Shown here: piece by piece, positions 45,600 to 57,416 of the stretch
Layout: each line of letters begins with the position of its first letter
Position numbering within the stretch: position 1 is the stretch's first letter
NCBI GenBank assembly: GCA_963169105.1
Contig: OY720643.1
Span: 82,443,696 to 82,507,695, forward strand
Length of the DNA stretch: 64,000 nt
Reading direction: 5' to 3'
Source of the DNA: Ceriagrion tenellum
Lineage: Eukaryota; Arthropoda; Insecta; Odonata; Coenagrionidae
Program-made: the position numbers and the translations under genes
The notes under the pieces: generated by a model
Database searches by the model: none
What the model was told of the DNA's origin: nothing
What the model saw: the letters and a program-made list of their open reading frames with translations, nothing else

Positions 45600-46548
45600 G
45601 TGCTCTCAAAACCCAGGTTGGTGTGTGATAATGAAACATGTGTCTTTATCAAATCATGATATCTATTCAAAGAGAGCTGATACACATTCAATAACAAAAA
45701 GCAATAGCCAAGGTCTTTGTCTGTTCGATAGGCAGTTGTCTAAGGCTTCCATAATAACATTAATATAATGCATGTAAATACCTATTGAAATTTCTGCCGC
45801 TCTTTAAATATGATGTATCTACAAAAACTTTTTAGGAAATTAAGCACTCATTGAACTATTTTGAGATAAGTAAACCATTATCATCGACATATCATCATGT
45901 GCTACGCCCCACCCAATATAATCTCTTGTCACTAAATGAATTTTTCCTCTCCTTTCACCTTCATCCCACTTTCCAAGTTGTATATACCCTGCACCGGACG
46001 TGGAATGTGTTCCTGAAGATATTGCCTATGCGATGCGATGAAAGGGGGCGTTCTAAATAAAAGTGCGTCAAAGGTTACCAAGGCACTTTGATTTTTCATA
46101 ATGGATGTCCACAAAGTAAAGCCCGAAACCATCAAATTGATCCAAGGTTGTGTTTACTTGGATTGGACTTTTGGGAGGCGACCGACAGCTAAGATCATTT
46201 GCGCCGAAGGGGATAGGTAAGGGAGGAAAGGGTGGATAGAAACCCGGCGATAGCATTAGCCTGCTCTTAACGAAAGGCGCCAAGGGGACCACGGTTTAAC
46301 GTCTCATCCGGCAGACGGAGTACTGTACTTGAAATGCCCTCCACAAGACACTCAAGTAGGGATCAGTTTCCTCTGAAAAACATCCTCCTCTGCAGAGATT
46401 TGAAGCCAGTACTTTAGCCACCACCCAAACCCGATCCCCTTTAGTGGTTACTTCAGACAATTCAAGGGGTTTTGGCCGGAAAGGAGGCGTGTGGCATTCC
46501 ATCAAGTTACGTCAGAAACCTTAGCTTTCGTTCATTCTCCGTACTCAC
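45600..46548. other. Start of the 14.7-kb intron after exon a; one weak ribozyme-like word
   Basis: 46013-46055 (+) reads CTGAAGA, 20 nt ending in a GCGAT repeat, GAAA, GGGGGCG. This is a decayed member of the hammerhead-like set. No gene is seen otherwise. Confidence 0.4.
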
Positions 46549-46935
46549 TTGTACTCCGGAAACGCGAAGTAAGGCGGTAGGCAAGGGAGGAAGATAAGCA
46601 ATAGGCACCCGGCCACGCACAGCACCAGCAATACGGAGAGGCAGATGACTGCGGCCCGCCTCTTGGGGCCCCCGCAGCCCCCTTCTTCCCCCTTGCCGTT
46701 GGCCCCATGGCCACCCTTGGGCCCCTTCTGTGATGACAAACTGTTGGGGGCCCCGGACGTTGGAGTGACGGGGACCGAAGCGGCCGCTGGCGGGGCCACG
46801 CTGTCCTGCTCTGGCTGCTGCTGTTGTTGCTGGGTCTCCTGGGCCGGCGACTCCGCCCCGGGCTGTTGCTGTCCCGGGCACATCACGGCTACCTTGCCGT
46901 GATGATCGGTCTCTTCGTTATCCGTCGTGTGAGAA
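46549..46935 (-). CDS. APMAP: APMAP/hemomucin-like gene, exon a: N-terminal tail and membrane anchor
   Basis: A minus-strand exon with acceptor cattctgcag before T at 46935 and donor TACAA|gtgagt at 46549/46548. The final AA joins the C of exon b to give Asn. The likely start is the ATG at 46883-46881 (MCPGQQQPGAES); sequence upstream is also open, so a 5' exon could add residues. From this Met the exon encodes 111 residues. A Gln/Pro/Ala/Gly-rich tail has a QQQQQQ run near residue 18 and a basic GPKRR at 72-76, followed by one hydrophobic span, AAVICLSVLLVLCVAGCLLL, at about 77-96. This matches a type II membrane protein, the known topology of APMAP and hemomucin, with the propeller outside or lumenal. 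The tail is longer than in vertebrate APMAP. The exon is very GC-rich. The membership of this exon rests on splice-phase fit and topology rather than sequence similarity. Confidence 0.78.
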
Positions 46936-47049
46936 CTGCAGAATGAAGAATACATTTGAGTCAGTTGAAGCACGGATGTGATCCATAAAGAAACTAAACA
47001 TGAAGTCAACCGTTTCCGGCGAGATTAGACGAAGTTATAAATATCTTAC

Positions 47050-47345
47050 GAACGCCTACAAACCACGGTAAATCGGATCATGAAAATAAAATTAGGGAAA
47101 TAGGCCGCAGAACAGGCAGGTTTTTAAATTTCGTTTTTCCCGCAATCAATAGGAGAACATTATGGCTGCCTTATGACTTTGAAGTAGGTTAGTAAACAGA
47201 TAGTTTAGCTGATAAATTGATGTGCTCCCTAGAGCTTGTTTCTAAATCTGCCGCGCAGTACTAAAATCATGTTTTGCATGTTCTCTGCATGGCTCTTGTG
47301 TCATGTTTACGTAGTCGAATCATACATTAATTCAATAGTTTCTGT
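47050..47345 (+). repeat. Dispersed repeat (LINE-associated), copy 2
   Basis: Its best match is 54480-54840 (-): 'catgttttgcatgttctctgcatggctcttgtgtca' and 'attatggctgcctt.tgac.ttgaagtaggt'. It ends with 'gtaggtaggtagatgaag', a LINE-like 3' tail. It lies just upstream of exon a. Confidence 0.65.
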
Positions 47346-47430
47346 AGGTAGGTAGATGAAGATGCGGTGTAACAGAATTTTCATAGTGACAATCAGTAGA
47401 TATTGAATTGCCCACATTATTTATACATAC

Positions 47431-47466
47431 GACACGTTTTTAGGCTAGTTACATGGCCATCCTCAG
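47431..47466 (-). ncRNA. Hammerhead-like motif, degenerate and solitary
   Basis: On the minus strand: CTGAGGA (47466-47460), hairpin closed by GGC/GCC, TAAA in place of GAAA, AACGTG (near CACGTG) and TC. It is close to the core of foldback D. No second arm is found. Confidence 0.45.
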
Positions 47467-47469
47467 GTC

Positions 47470-49389
47470 AATACCAATCACAGGTCGCACAAATAAATAA
47501 AGTGTACGGTACAATATCTAATGATTTTAAGTTTGAAACTTAACTTTAAAAGGTGGAGAATACTACGCCAGGAAAAGAGTTCTCCGTCCGCTGGTGTTTT
47601 CATTTTCACTCTACAATGCTAGCAGATATAAACATCCTGTTTTCACCATTCGGGGCTCATATAATGCAGCAGAGAGTTATGCGTTTGTTTGTAAACACTG
47701 ATACATCAAAACAGAAAAAGTCGCGAATTTCGAAAAAATACACCTCTTTCAACGCAGCAGTATTCGGGGATTGTAAGTATTACAAAACCATCGAACACGC
47801 TGTAATCCTTTGCCTTTAAATTCAGTCATTACTCCAGAATGAAGGTTTCATAGAGAATTTTTAGCCCTTATAACCGAGGGGGATGTAAAAGTCGTTATGG
47901 GTGTATTATTATAATATAATACTGTTTTCTTTGATGTTTTGTACTAATTCTTTTTACAGCGTCTTTGTAAACGATTGCCGTTTTTTGCATGTTTGCATAG
48001 CGATGGTGTTTCAATTTCGCAAGTCACTTCTTTTTTTATTCTGCCTTAAGTGGAGACAGCTGGACAATAAAGGGTAGTACCTGTTCGTCGATCAAACAGC
48101 TCGGTTACATTACAGAATCTGTCCTACTCGAATCCATTTTGCCCTTCTTCGGAGTTCAAGAATTGGGTCAGGGAATCTGCATATTGTAGCAAGCTGCGGG
48201 CCCAGTCACGGCAGACTATTGGGAGAGAAATTGTAACAAAACGCCAACTCCAGGGGCGGCCGTGCAGGTAGCCCAGTTTTCCCGTCAAGAGCCCAGCAGT
48301 CCACTTCCTTATCAACACTTTAATTCCTTCTTTACGAAATCCTTTAGCATTTCGGCGAGAACAGTGCAAAAATATATTAGGTAGACACTCCGATATGCAT
48401 TCACATTAAAGGGTATCCTAATTTTATTGGCGTGTAATTAATTAAAATAAGTCACCACCGGATTGACATCGGAATCGGTAACTCACGGACCACCACCAGT
48501 ATTTACCGCACACGTATTCAACATGCACGCTTCTCGAATCGACATTTTTATGTTAAATATTGGCAAATATGGATGATAAACAGTCAACACTATCCCATCA
48601 TGTGCCATCAAAATTTTTCTAACTTAAAGCCAAAGGATTTCGTGAATTCGCAGCATTCATGACTGACTCATGAAAACCAGTTCACTGGGATCGTTGACTT
48701 GAAAAATTCTCTGCGCCATAAAAATCACTGAGACATACCATCATTTCAAGTGCACGATCGCTAACCCAGACCTTAAACGCAAGGGAATATGATTATGAGC
48801 GAACGGTCAGTGAACTTATAGCAGTCTAACTCACAATTAATGACGTTTTTCAGCAAAAAAAAGGATACCCTTTGGGAGGTCATCAGCATACACCTCAAAA
48901 CGCCCGTGTATCGTGGGAAACCGGAATGATAAGTTCCAAAGTCATTACACGACCCACATTTCAGATAAGGCGCACAGCTAGGTTCCTAACGAAAAACGAA
49001 AGCGACATGAAAAATACTGCAGTCTCTCAGTTTACCGACGGGGAGATATTGCAAAACACTCGCCACTAACAACAGAGTAAGGAGAGGAGGTAGTCAACGT
49101 AAAGCGCATATTGGGTCAAATTAAAGATATGCAAGAAAATTGAAGTATTACCGAAATCAATACAGAAAAAGTGAATAGATTGAGGGGTTCATTATTCATA
49201 GTGAAAAACTTTTCTTTGTAATGGTGCGCGTCACATGCAATTTTAAGCAGCATTTTTGCATTTCGCTTGTACTTAATACTGCATTCCGACATTCAGGGTA
49301 TATCGCTTACATACTGCAGGGCACAGGGGAAGGTAGGAACTATAGGGGCAGGCCAGGACTGAAACACGCTGGACAGATTTTGGAAGAGG
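47470..49389. other. No supported gene; short LINE piece at its end
   Basis: Most of this stretch is featureless AT-rich DNA. At about 49325-49385 (+) it encodes YRGRPGLKHAGQILEEVECT, a LINE C-terminal word (RGRPRLKYA-QI--DV), directly before the long inverted repeat. Confidence 0.45.
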
Positions 49390-51625
49390 TGGAATGTACA
49401 GGCATTTGTATATGTCTGTGGGAAAGCTCGGTCGCGCCATTCGAGGCCATGTGGAGAACTAATTATTTAAGTTGGTACTACATGGCTGCTAAGCGATGTG
49501 GGCAGGTTCAATACATTGGTTAAGGTTTGTGTAGTCGATAAAAATGTGGGGATGTCTGAGTGCCGGGGTTGAATGGAGGTTACTTGTCGCCCCAATCGAA
49601 GGGTCTATGGAAGAAACGCTCAAGGGTAGGTTTGCGTTTCCTTACTTATACTGCCGATATTTTCCTTCCAGTCTAAATCCGCGGGATTGTTCCGCTGCTT
49701 CATTGACTCTTGCGATTAAAGCGCATCATTCCTAATCGTTCAGTGCCGAGTTTCTGTGAAGAGCGTCAGTTATGACCTGAGGGAATGGAAGAATTTAGCT
49801 TTGATACGTGTGGACTGAATATTCAATCCGCAACATTGTCGCCCCCAAGTCCCGCCCCCGCAAATTTGTCGCCAAGTGTCTTCAATTTCATTTGTTATGT
49901 GTGTAGAGTACAACTATCTCATCGATGGAAGCTTCGAATATAGCAATGAATATCCCAAAGTAACAAGTAAATGGCACGACTACACTCTAATTACTCGGCT
50001 CGACTACACTCTACACATACACTCTAATTTCTTAACTGCATATTTTGTCTTCTTTAAAATATTTTACTTGATATATTTTCTTTGACATGACAAAATATTA
50101 AAGTATTTGAAAAATATCTGTGTTTTAATTGACCATAAGCCTATATTACCGCCAGGAAGTGACGCATTTCTTGTATAAAGGAATACCCTATCTGATCGAC
50201 GGAATAATGTTAATCTGAGAGGGGAGGAATTTCATATTTATTATTTGCAATCGATACAGGTCTTCATCTACTGACTTGATGGATTAGGCAGTTTTGCCTG
50301 TTACGGAAGCCATCTTAACCTTGGACGTCTAATGCTTTGTTGTCCTCTAGGTTTGTGATATTGAGTCTGCGTAACTTACGAGAATATGATGATAAATCTC
50401 TCCGTTTCTCAATAAATTTACGCCACTTTCCATACTTAACAAGATTTTAGCTAAAGAATCCATGCTGTAAATTTACTCATTTAAAGACACATTTTACATT
50501 ATCTTCCTCTCCTGGCAATCTATCGGTTTTTCTTGTTTGTGTGTTTTAATGTTTCGTTGATGAATGTGCACTGTGCTATAAACATTCATCTGACGAAAGC
50601 TTCCAACACCTTTTTCAAACGCGACTTCAAGGAAAAATCTTATAAGAATCACGGAAGTGCTCTGTAATTCAACTTTCTTATATTATTTAAAGAGAAGGGA
50701 GAAGGGGGGGGGGGAGAGTGGGAGAGAGATGTCTCTGCAGTTTGGGATACGATCAATATCCTGAGCTTTAATAACGCAGAAAGTCATACTATTGAAAATA
50801 TCATATCTTTGGTAAATTTAATGCCAATGTCACTAAATATATCCTATGTTTATGAATCAAAAGACACAAAAAACTTTGCCGGCATTTGGGAATGATACTC
50901 GCTAAATAATTTCGTCCAAAGGACCTCAAAATGGTATGAAATATTTAGGATTAATAAGTAATTGATTCCAAAGGAACTTCCGTAAGTGTAGCGTTAATAA
51001 ATAAATAAAATACGTCAAGTAAAGCATTTAAAGAAGACAAAATATGGGGTTAAGAAATTAGAGGGTATAATCGTGCCATTTACTTGTTACTTTGGGATAT
51101 TCATTGCTATATTCGAAGATTCCATCGATGAGATGGGTTGTACTCTACGCAGATAACAAATGAAACTGAAATTAGGGGATTGAATATTCAGCCCACACGT
51201 ATCAAAGCTAAATTCTTCCATTCCCACAGGTCATAACTGACGCTCTTCACAGAAACTCGGCGCTGAACGAGTAGGAATGATGCGCTTTAATCGCTCGAGT
51301 CATTGAAGCAGCGGAAAATTCCCGTGGATTTTGGCTGGAAGAAAAATATCGGCAGCATAAGTAAGGAAACGCAAACCTGCCCTTGAGCGTTTCTTCCATA
51401 GACCCTTCGATTGGGGCGACAAGTAACCTCCATTCAACCCCGACACTCGGATATCCCCACATTTTTATCGACTACACAAACCTTAACCAATGTATTGAAC
51501 CTGCCCACATCGCTTAGCAGCCATGTAGTACCAACATAAATAATTAGTTCTCCACATGGCCACGAATGGCGCGACCGAGCTTGCCCACAGACATTTACAA
51601 ATGTCTGTACCTGATTCCACCTGAT
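49390..51625. repeat. Long inverted repeat, arms 600-700 bp
   Basis: The left arm (about 49390-50095) and right arm (about 51010-51625) are inverted copies that look more than 85 per cent alike. Both encode, outward to inward, a peptide containing GVEWRLLVAPIEGSMEETLK and GRFAFPYL. Near each tip is an ACAGRCATTTGTAWATGTCTGT hairpin preceded by GGTGGAAT. The left arm carries an extra 'gactacactcta' repeat near 49978-50026. The 0.9-kb centre (50096-51009) holds a G run at 50707 and no transposase. It may be a foldback DNA transposon or an inverted duplication. No clean target duplication was found. Confidence 0.8.
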
Positions 51626-52859
51626 GCAGGAGTTGGCCAACAAAACGGATGATCAAATTCTTCCGGGATTCCTCTCGTAGAATGGTAAAGATGAACTGTG
51701 ATCGCTCCTTATGTTTCAGGTGCTTTTCTGAAGATCAGGTTGTTGTTTTGTCTACAGTACTGGCTTTTATCCCGAGGGCCGAGATTAAGGTACAGATGGT
51801 CGTGGATTTCAGTGGATCCCGATCTCTACTTAAAGTGCTCATTACATGACACTAATCATTTGTTTTTCCCCATAACTTATCCCATTACAGGTCTATCATC
51901 CTATTTTATCTAAAACCATGTGTCGCTTTCAATAAACCCATTAGTGATGCCAAATTTTGTGAGTAGCAATGCGACAACGACTAAACGTGATATCTCGATA
52001 ACAGATTTATGAGAAACTTTTAATGGAGCTACTAAGTTTTTAGTGCCGTATTAGTTAGTATTATCCTAGCGACACATAAGAAGTTTGCATAATCTAGCAA
52101 TCGTTAAATATAGTATATAACATTACCTTTAAACACCTTTTCTCTTCCCTAACCTAGAACTTGTGATGCATCACACTGCGTGAATTAGCACTTAGCTTCC
52201 ATCTGGCCTTAAGTTCGCTTGACTTCAGTTGGAGTGCGCTTTTGTAAGAAGGAAAGCCCCGCTATGTTTACTCTAGCTCGTTGGTTCAGTCTCCGTCGAC
52301 TTGGCATGCACTGAGGTGTTTTATGGAACGTGCTCGTCAAGACTCACGCTGAACGCTTGAGGAGCACGAGGTGATTTTTTTATTTCCCTTTCCTCACCTT
52401 TTGAGGAGAAACTTTCATTTTCAGCGAAAGCGATTGTGAAACGCAACGAAGGGGGAGGGTGAAATATACTTCTCTCGTTTTCAGTAACAACCGTATCAAT
52501 TTTTTCATAACTTCATTAATCAAGGAGAAGGACACGAAAGTCATTCATTATGCGGACCACGATAAAAAAGATGTAGTACTCATTACTGGTCATAATAAGG
52601 AGAATGAATTTGGTATGTCAGGTATACGTCTTCATACCGGTGCACTCTAGGTATTTTTTCATGTGGATCGGTAGATATCGTAATAAATGATTGCAGGGTA
52701 ATAATAATACGTAGTACAAGTAATGCATACAATATATTATTTTGTAAACATCGGTACCCAATATTTTCCAACGTTTGACATTTTGATAAGTTACAATTAT
52801 GACTACAAGCATTTTTCAAAGGCTTATCAGAGGCAAAAGTGAGTTGAATCTTCCATTTT
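51626..52859. other. No recognisable feature
   Basis: AT-rich. No domain-bearing frames or repeats noted. Confidence 0.4.
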
Positions 52860-52990
52860 CTGGGGTTTCCGCCGCGTTGTTTCATATTGAGGACGACACT
52901 TCGCCGGCATCCTGCAGGCTTCTTCAGGTCGCTTGGACCTAAGGGAGCCTGCAGGATAGCCGGAATAGACCTCTGAGAAAATTTGTTTCA
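52860..52990 (-). mobile_element. Foldback element G, partial (hammerhead family)
   Basis: The left arm matches element H in its 'ggtttccgccgcRttg' and 'ttgaggac' words. On the minus strand the core is GAC, CTGAAGA (52927-52921), a GCC..GGC hairpin, GAAG, TG, TC, then GTC pairing back with GAC as stem I. The right arm is cut short (cctgcaggatagccgg only). No duplication found. Confidence 0.6.
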
Positions 52991-54454
52991 GTGAAAATAA
53001 ATCAGTGCTCAATATACTGGCATATTTTATATGCATCTCATTTGAAACATAAATCTTAATGCGAACAGTTAGTACATAATCATCGATCGATAGAACCGCG
53101 CAAGCCAAATTAGAACATGCACTATTTTTATCGCATTCACCCGTGAATAAGAGCGAAAAACGTCCATTTTTGGTTGTGTCGAACAATTAAACCGCGAAAA
53201 TTCCATTAGAGAACGACGGCTTTGTAATGCAGCAATCCTTTCATGTGTTACGTATTTCAGTTCTAGTTTACATCGATTAGAAAACTATCGAGATTTACGG
53301 TGCGGATGACATTTAGAAGGTAAGTTATTTTGGCTGTAGTAAGTGGTTGTAAGTGAAACAAGTATGTCATTCAGTAAATGATGCTACCGAGGGTACAGCG
53401 TGATTTTCCGCGTTTCTTGAACGATTCTATCTATGGGCTCAAAGCAAGGAGTGAAAAAACCCCAAAATAAAAGGGAGTATTTAGTTCAATCCCGCTTCAG
53501 TTGAAATGAATCTGTACCACTGCAAAGATTCGTTCCCGAAAATTCGAAACATCGACCGATGAAACCAAACCATTTCGACCATTGAAACAGACGCGTCAGC
53601 CGGAAACCTCCAATGAATAAAACTGAACCATCAGCGGGCGTAATACTGCGCAGCCTTTCCGCGCAGATAAATCGGGGAATTAAATCGAGTAAAACTGAAA
53701 GTGCGCTGGAATTCTGCGATTTGGGAAATATATTCTACGAATTTGCGGCTAGGCAAAGGTCAACGATTCGATTCTGGTATTAATCAAAATTAAATGTACT
53801 TTTTCAGCTTCTGTAAAAGAAGTATTTTTCTGCTGAGAGAGCAAGCTTCCCAATATTTCTCCAAGCTTTCCAATAATTATCTCATTGTATTTATTTTGTT
53901 CTAACAGTTTTCTCGTAGCAACTCTTCTGGGTTCATCTGAGGATATATGAGCGACTTGCAGTCCATGCACTGATTTATACGAAAATATTCGAAGATGTGT
54001 GTTTTTATTAATGATTAGAATGTATTGATGAAAGCGAGAAAATTGCATTTTAACGATTTTATTTTCACACTTGGCCTAATGGCAAATGAGATACATTTCA
54101 TATCATTCATAAAAACACATTTCACATCAAAATCATTGGAATATATTGAAAATATTTTTTTCTAAGCGCGAAATTATACTTTGAATATAATTATGTCGGT
54201 TATATAATGATAACAAATATCACGGTATTACGCGTAGTCACTGAATCCAAAATAACTCCTTTCTATTCAGTTGTTGCTCAGATTTAGAATGTCGTGCCCA
54301 GTGAAGTGGATGAAAAGGGTATTACGACATTAAACTGTAGCCTGAAAACCGGAATAGCAACCACATTGGATATCCCAGATCTTCCCTTACTTTCCTTTGG
54401 ATAGCACGAGCGAATGGACGAATTAGGGGATGGATAGCAAGAATATGAACTCCT
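52991..54454. other. No recognisable feature
   Basis: The open frame 53749-54048 (-) has no known domain. The sequence is otherwise unremarkable. Confidence 0.4.
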
Positions 54455-54840
54455 TTACATCTACTTATCACTCTGCAAGCCAGCACAATGGTGTTTGGCA
54501 GGGGGTGACTTATCACCAACATGAACTACAGTGAACAAATTTACTTTCACCAACATGCACCACATAATGGGTATGCTACAAATGCTACAGAAACTACTTA
54601 AATAATCTATAACGTAACTATGTAAACGTGACACAAGAGTCATGCAGGGAACATGCAAAACATGGTGTTAGCACTACTCGGCAGGTTTAGAAACATGCAT
54701 TATGGGCATATGAATAAATCAGCTACACTACCTGTCAGCTACCTACTTCAACGTCTCAACGCAGCCATTATGGTCTCTAATCGATCGCAGGATAAACGGT
54801 ATTTTAAACTTTCTGTTCTACAATCCACTTCTCTTACCCT
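54455..54840 (-). mobile_element. LINE 3' region, copy 3 of the dispersed repeat
   Basis: Read on the minus strand, the dispersed repeat shared with 18.6 and 47.1 kb continues through 'catgttggtgataagtcac' and 'cccctgccaaacaccattg' into a TAGATGTAAAG tail. It shows that the repeat is the distal part of a CR1-like subfamily. Confidence 0.7.
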
Positions 54841-54844
54841 TTAA

Positions 54845-55480
54845 AGTCATTGCCTATAATAATAATAATAATATTTATCCATTGCCTATAATAATAATAA
54901 TAATATTAATTGTTCAAGGACTACATATCCTTTGGAACAAAGTACAGTTTAACTGAAAAACTCTGTGGCAAAAATAGTATTTTTCAGGACACTACTGTTT
55001 ACAAATATGAACATTCAATAAGCATAGGACATTCATTAAATCAATAATATTTACAATTACTATAGTGCAAGCTAATAAAATATATAAACAATTAGTAAGG
55101 ATGAGAAAGGGTTTTTTATAGAAATTAACAAAAAATGAAGTGTAAAATGAAATTCACACTGCGCTACAATAATATTTTTTATACAAGAAAGATAACATTT
55201 CCGATTTAAATTTATATACATTGCTTGATTTTATAATATTGTCAGGAATACCATTCCATATTCTTAGGCCACAATTTATTGTAGATAACTGATACATATT
55301 AGTTCTACACCGTGGAATTTTAAATCGTCTACTTCCTCTTACTTGTCTGCCTGGAACACTTTGGTTTCTAATAATATAATTATACAGATAATCAGGGGTT
55401 TTAGTTGATAATATATTGTAGATAAACACAGATAATTTAAATATTTTTCTATGTTCCAATCTCATCCACTTCAATTTAAC
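54845..55480 (-). mobile_element. Non-LTR retrotransposon C-terminus with (TAA)n-type tail
   Basis: An intact frame of 106 codons at 55474-55154 encodes HRKIFKLSVFIYNILSTKTP, DYLYNYIIRNQSVPGRQVRG and then CRTNMYQLSTINCGLRIWNG, IPDNIIKSSNVYKFKSEMLS. This is the conserved end of a LINE clade with the pattern R----SF---GP-LWN-LP..I----S--FK--LK--LL. A 3' UTR runs to a repeated 'attattattattataggcaatg' tail at 54845-54915. The lack of stops suggests a younger copy, truncated 5'. Confidence 0.8.
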
Positions 55481-55489
55481 ATAGTAAGG

Positions 55490-56440
55490 AGTTACATGTT
55501 CGTAAACATTCGTATTACATATGTATCTTTTATATATATCTATGTTATTACTGAGAAGGTAGTCTCAACTCAGTTTTTTCTTAGAGGCTACCTAAAGCTT
55601 TCCTATTTTATTCACCAAGAAATTGTTATTGTAAATTGTATTCTGGTCAGTAAATAAATTATTATTATAACAATTATATATCCACTGTCGTATCGAAATC
55701 TAAGGCAAGTAACATTTGAAACATACATTGATAGTTTAGTGCGATGGATTCTCCTCGACTTGACCACATTCTTCACCAATAATGTGGATTATCATTACTT
55801 TTATTAATGAGTAATATATTCTGAATGAATCCACATAAATAAGTATATGCGTGACGATTTCTGGTATGTTTTGGATGTAAAACAACGTTAAATTTCTAAA
55901 CCAGCGCGTCAGCCCGTAAGCTCTAAAAAAAGATCGGGGTTTACCAATACGACGGACAGGCCACGCCCGTGTTTCAGCTTTAAGCATTGGCAATCATAGC
56001 AAGCGACCTCTCAATCTACCTCAATGGTCGCGCCGAAATCTTTCAACATCTCAATTCATAAGGTGCTTTCATTGAGAAGAACATTTAGAAACAGAATTCT
56101 TGTAATCAAGGAAAATTGAGCTCTACGGCCTCGTAATGTAACAAATTTCGCTGAAAAATTTCTCCGATGGTTGAAATTATTGGCACCATTCGTCAAAAGA
56201 AGAAAACCTATATATTCTGAGTTGGTTTAATGGAAACTTCAGCGATCAACCACAGCCACTCAACCAGAAAACCCCTCTGTGATGCTTTGCAGGACTGTTA
56301 ATTCCTGTTAAGTTACTGTTAAGAGACTACTCACAGAGACCATAGTTGGGAAAGTTACCAAAAACTTTTACTGATTAAAGTTAATCACTGTAAAAAGTAA
56401 TTAGTTAAAGTTAAAAGTTAACTTCTCAAAATTAAATGTT
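55490..56440. other. No supported gene; repetitive T/A words at 56360-56450
   Basis: 56355-56450 has overlapping 'ttaaagttaatcac', 'agtaattagttaaagttaaaagttaac' words, probably transposon-derived. Nothing else. Confidence 0.4.
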
Positions 56441-56967
56441 AAGTTACATAGCTGTCTGACGATCATCCTTGTCCATTACATAGTTTTACTGAGTTGTATA
56501 ATCGGAGATCCAATCTTCAGTCGAAGGCAGTGTAATGCAAAGAGTTTAGAAATTCTGTAGGGAAGTAGACATTTTCTTCAACGTTTACCATCGTGTCGAT
56601 CGATTTGTATACTCTCCCTTCACCGGGAATTTTCTTTTTCTAGTTCGTTGGGAACGTAAACGTGCTTCGCGCTCTTCGACTGTTTCGTTTTTCCGCTGTT
56701 CTTTTTGTTTTCACCGTTTTGCTTCAGAACTGGCAAGATCTCCTCCTCTTTTACGTTTGGGCATTGTATAAAATATAAATCAAATCTACTTTTTATTAAC
56801 AAATACATTAAGTACACATTACACACTTTTCACACACTATTTTCGATATATATTCAGTCACTGTATCACTTTGACTACTCACACTTCACTGTTTGTTTTT
56901 ATTCACTCACTGCACTACTTTGGAATTTTCACTTCTTTTTCGGTTCTTCCCTTCGTCACTGACAAGA

Positions 56968-57006
56968 AACTGACGTTCGAACCCACGACGGATCTTGCTT
57001 TATATA
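56968..57006 (-). promoter_or_regulatory. TATA box and initiator of the Helitron remnant
   Basis: TATATAAAG at 57006-56998 and an arthropod-type initiator TCAGTT at about 56973-56968, 33 nt downstream of the start of the TATA box. An A-rich leader of about 205 nt precedes the ATG at 56764. Confidence 0.7.
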
Positions 57007-57047
57007 CCCCTAACAATGGATAGCCCCACCCATACCAAAAAGGCTTC

Positions 57048-57240
57048 GAATGGTCCACAATGTTCCAGAACATCCACAACAATCGAGAGTGTTCTGGAAT
57101 GTTCCACAATGATCTGGGATGTTCCCGAACGTTCCAGACTATTCTCTAACATTCCAGAACATCCCGGAACATTCTGGAATGTTGTGGAATGCTCTCGAAT
57201 ACTCTCGAATGTTCTGGACTGTTGTAGAAATTTCTAGAGG
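57048..57240 (-). promoter_or_regulatory. Dense heat-shock element array
   Basis: Alternating TTC/GAA pentamers in HSF-binding phase: GTTCCAGAAC (57062-57071), TTCTGGAATGTTCC (57092-57105), TTCCCGAACGTTCC (57122-57135), and TTCCAGAAC followed by CCCGGAACATTCTGGAATG (57152-57181). More follow up to GAAATTTCTAG at 57227-57237. They lie 40-230 bp upstream of the TATA box, the arrangement of heat-shock gene promoters. Confidence 0.8.
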
Positions 57241-57416
57241 CAAAACTTCCATCCCTTATATCTTCAAAAGCACGCCCTTCAGGTAAAAACGGGAACCTTC
57301 TTCATGGATGGGGATAGAGGGCTACCACAACATTTGACTCCCTTGATCGTACCGCGACTCGTTTCTGAGTTTTAGCGGCACGCACATTGCACACTTACTT
57401 TTATAATATATATTGA

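Larger units (their letters stand above)
56450..57416 (-). mobile_element. Helitron remnant, internally deleted
   Basis: Rolling-circle transposon relic on the minus strand. The putative 5' end TCAATATATATTATAAAAGT starts at 57416 directly after an A, as expected for A|T insertion, and continues with 'gtgcaatgtgcgtgccgctaaaactcagaaacg'. After a promoter region, the ATG at 56764 opens MPKRKRGGDLASSEAKR, an in-frame TGA, then KQKEQRKNETVEEREARLRS. This is the arginine/glutamate-rich N-terminus common in animal Helitron proteins. It is then joined, in another frame, to PGEGRVYKSIDTM and ENVYFPTEFLNSL, a piece of the Pif1-type helicase domain near the C-terminus (Y-S-D---YPTEFLNSL), and a degenerate KLCNG. 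Rep and most of the helicase are lost. The 3' end (hairpin plus CTRR) was not located, so the lower border is approximate. Confidence 0.75.

Noticed and set aside
46013..46055. CTGAAGA ... GAAAGGGGGCG as a ribozyme
   Set aside because: Stem II and stem III do not pair well; probably a decayed copy at best.
46645..46902. Plus-strand frame over exon a (Cys-rich run)
   Set aside because: Antisense of the Gln-rich tail; the C run is the complement of CAG/CAA codons.
53749..54048. 99-codon minus-strand frame
   Set aside because: Non-committal composition without domain or splice sites.
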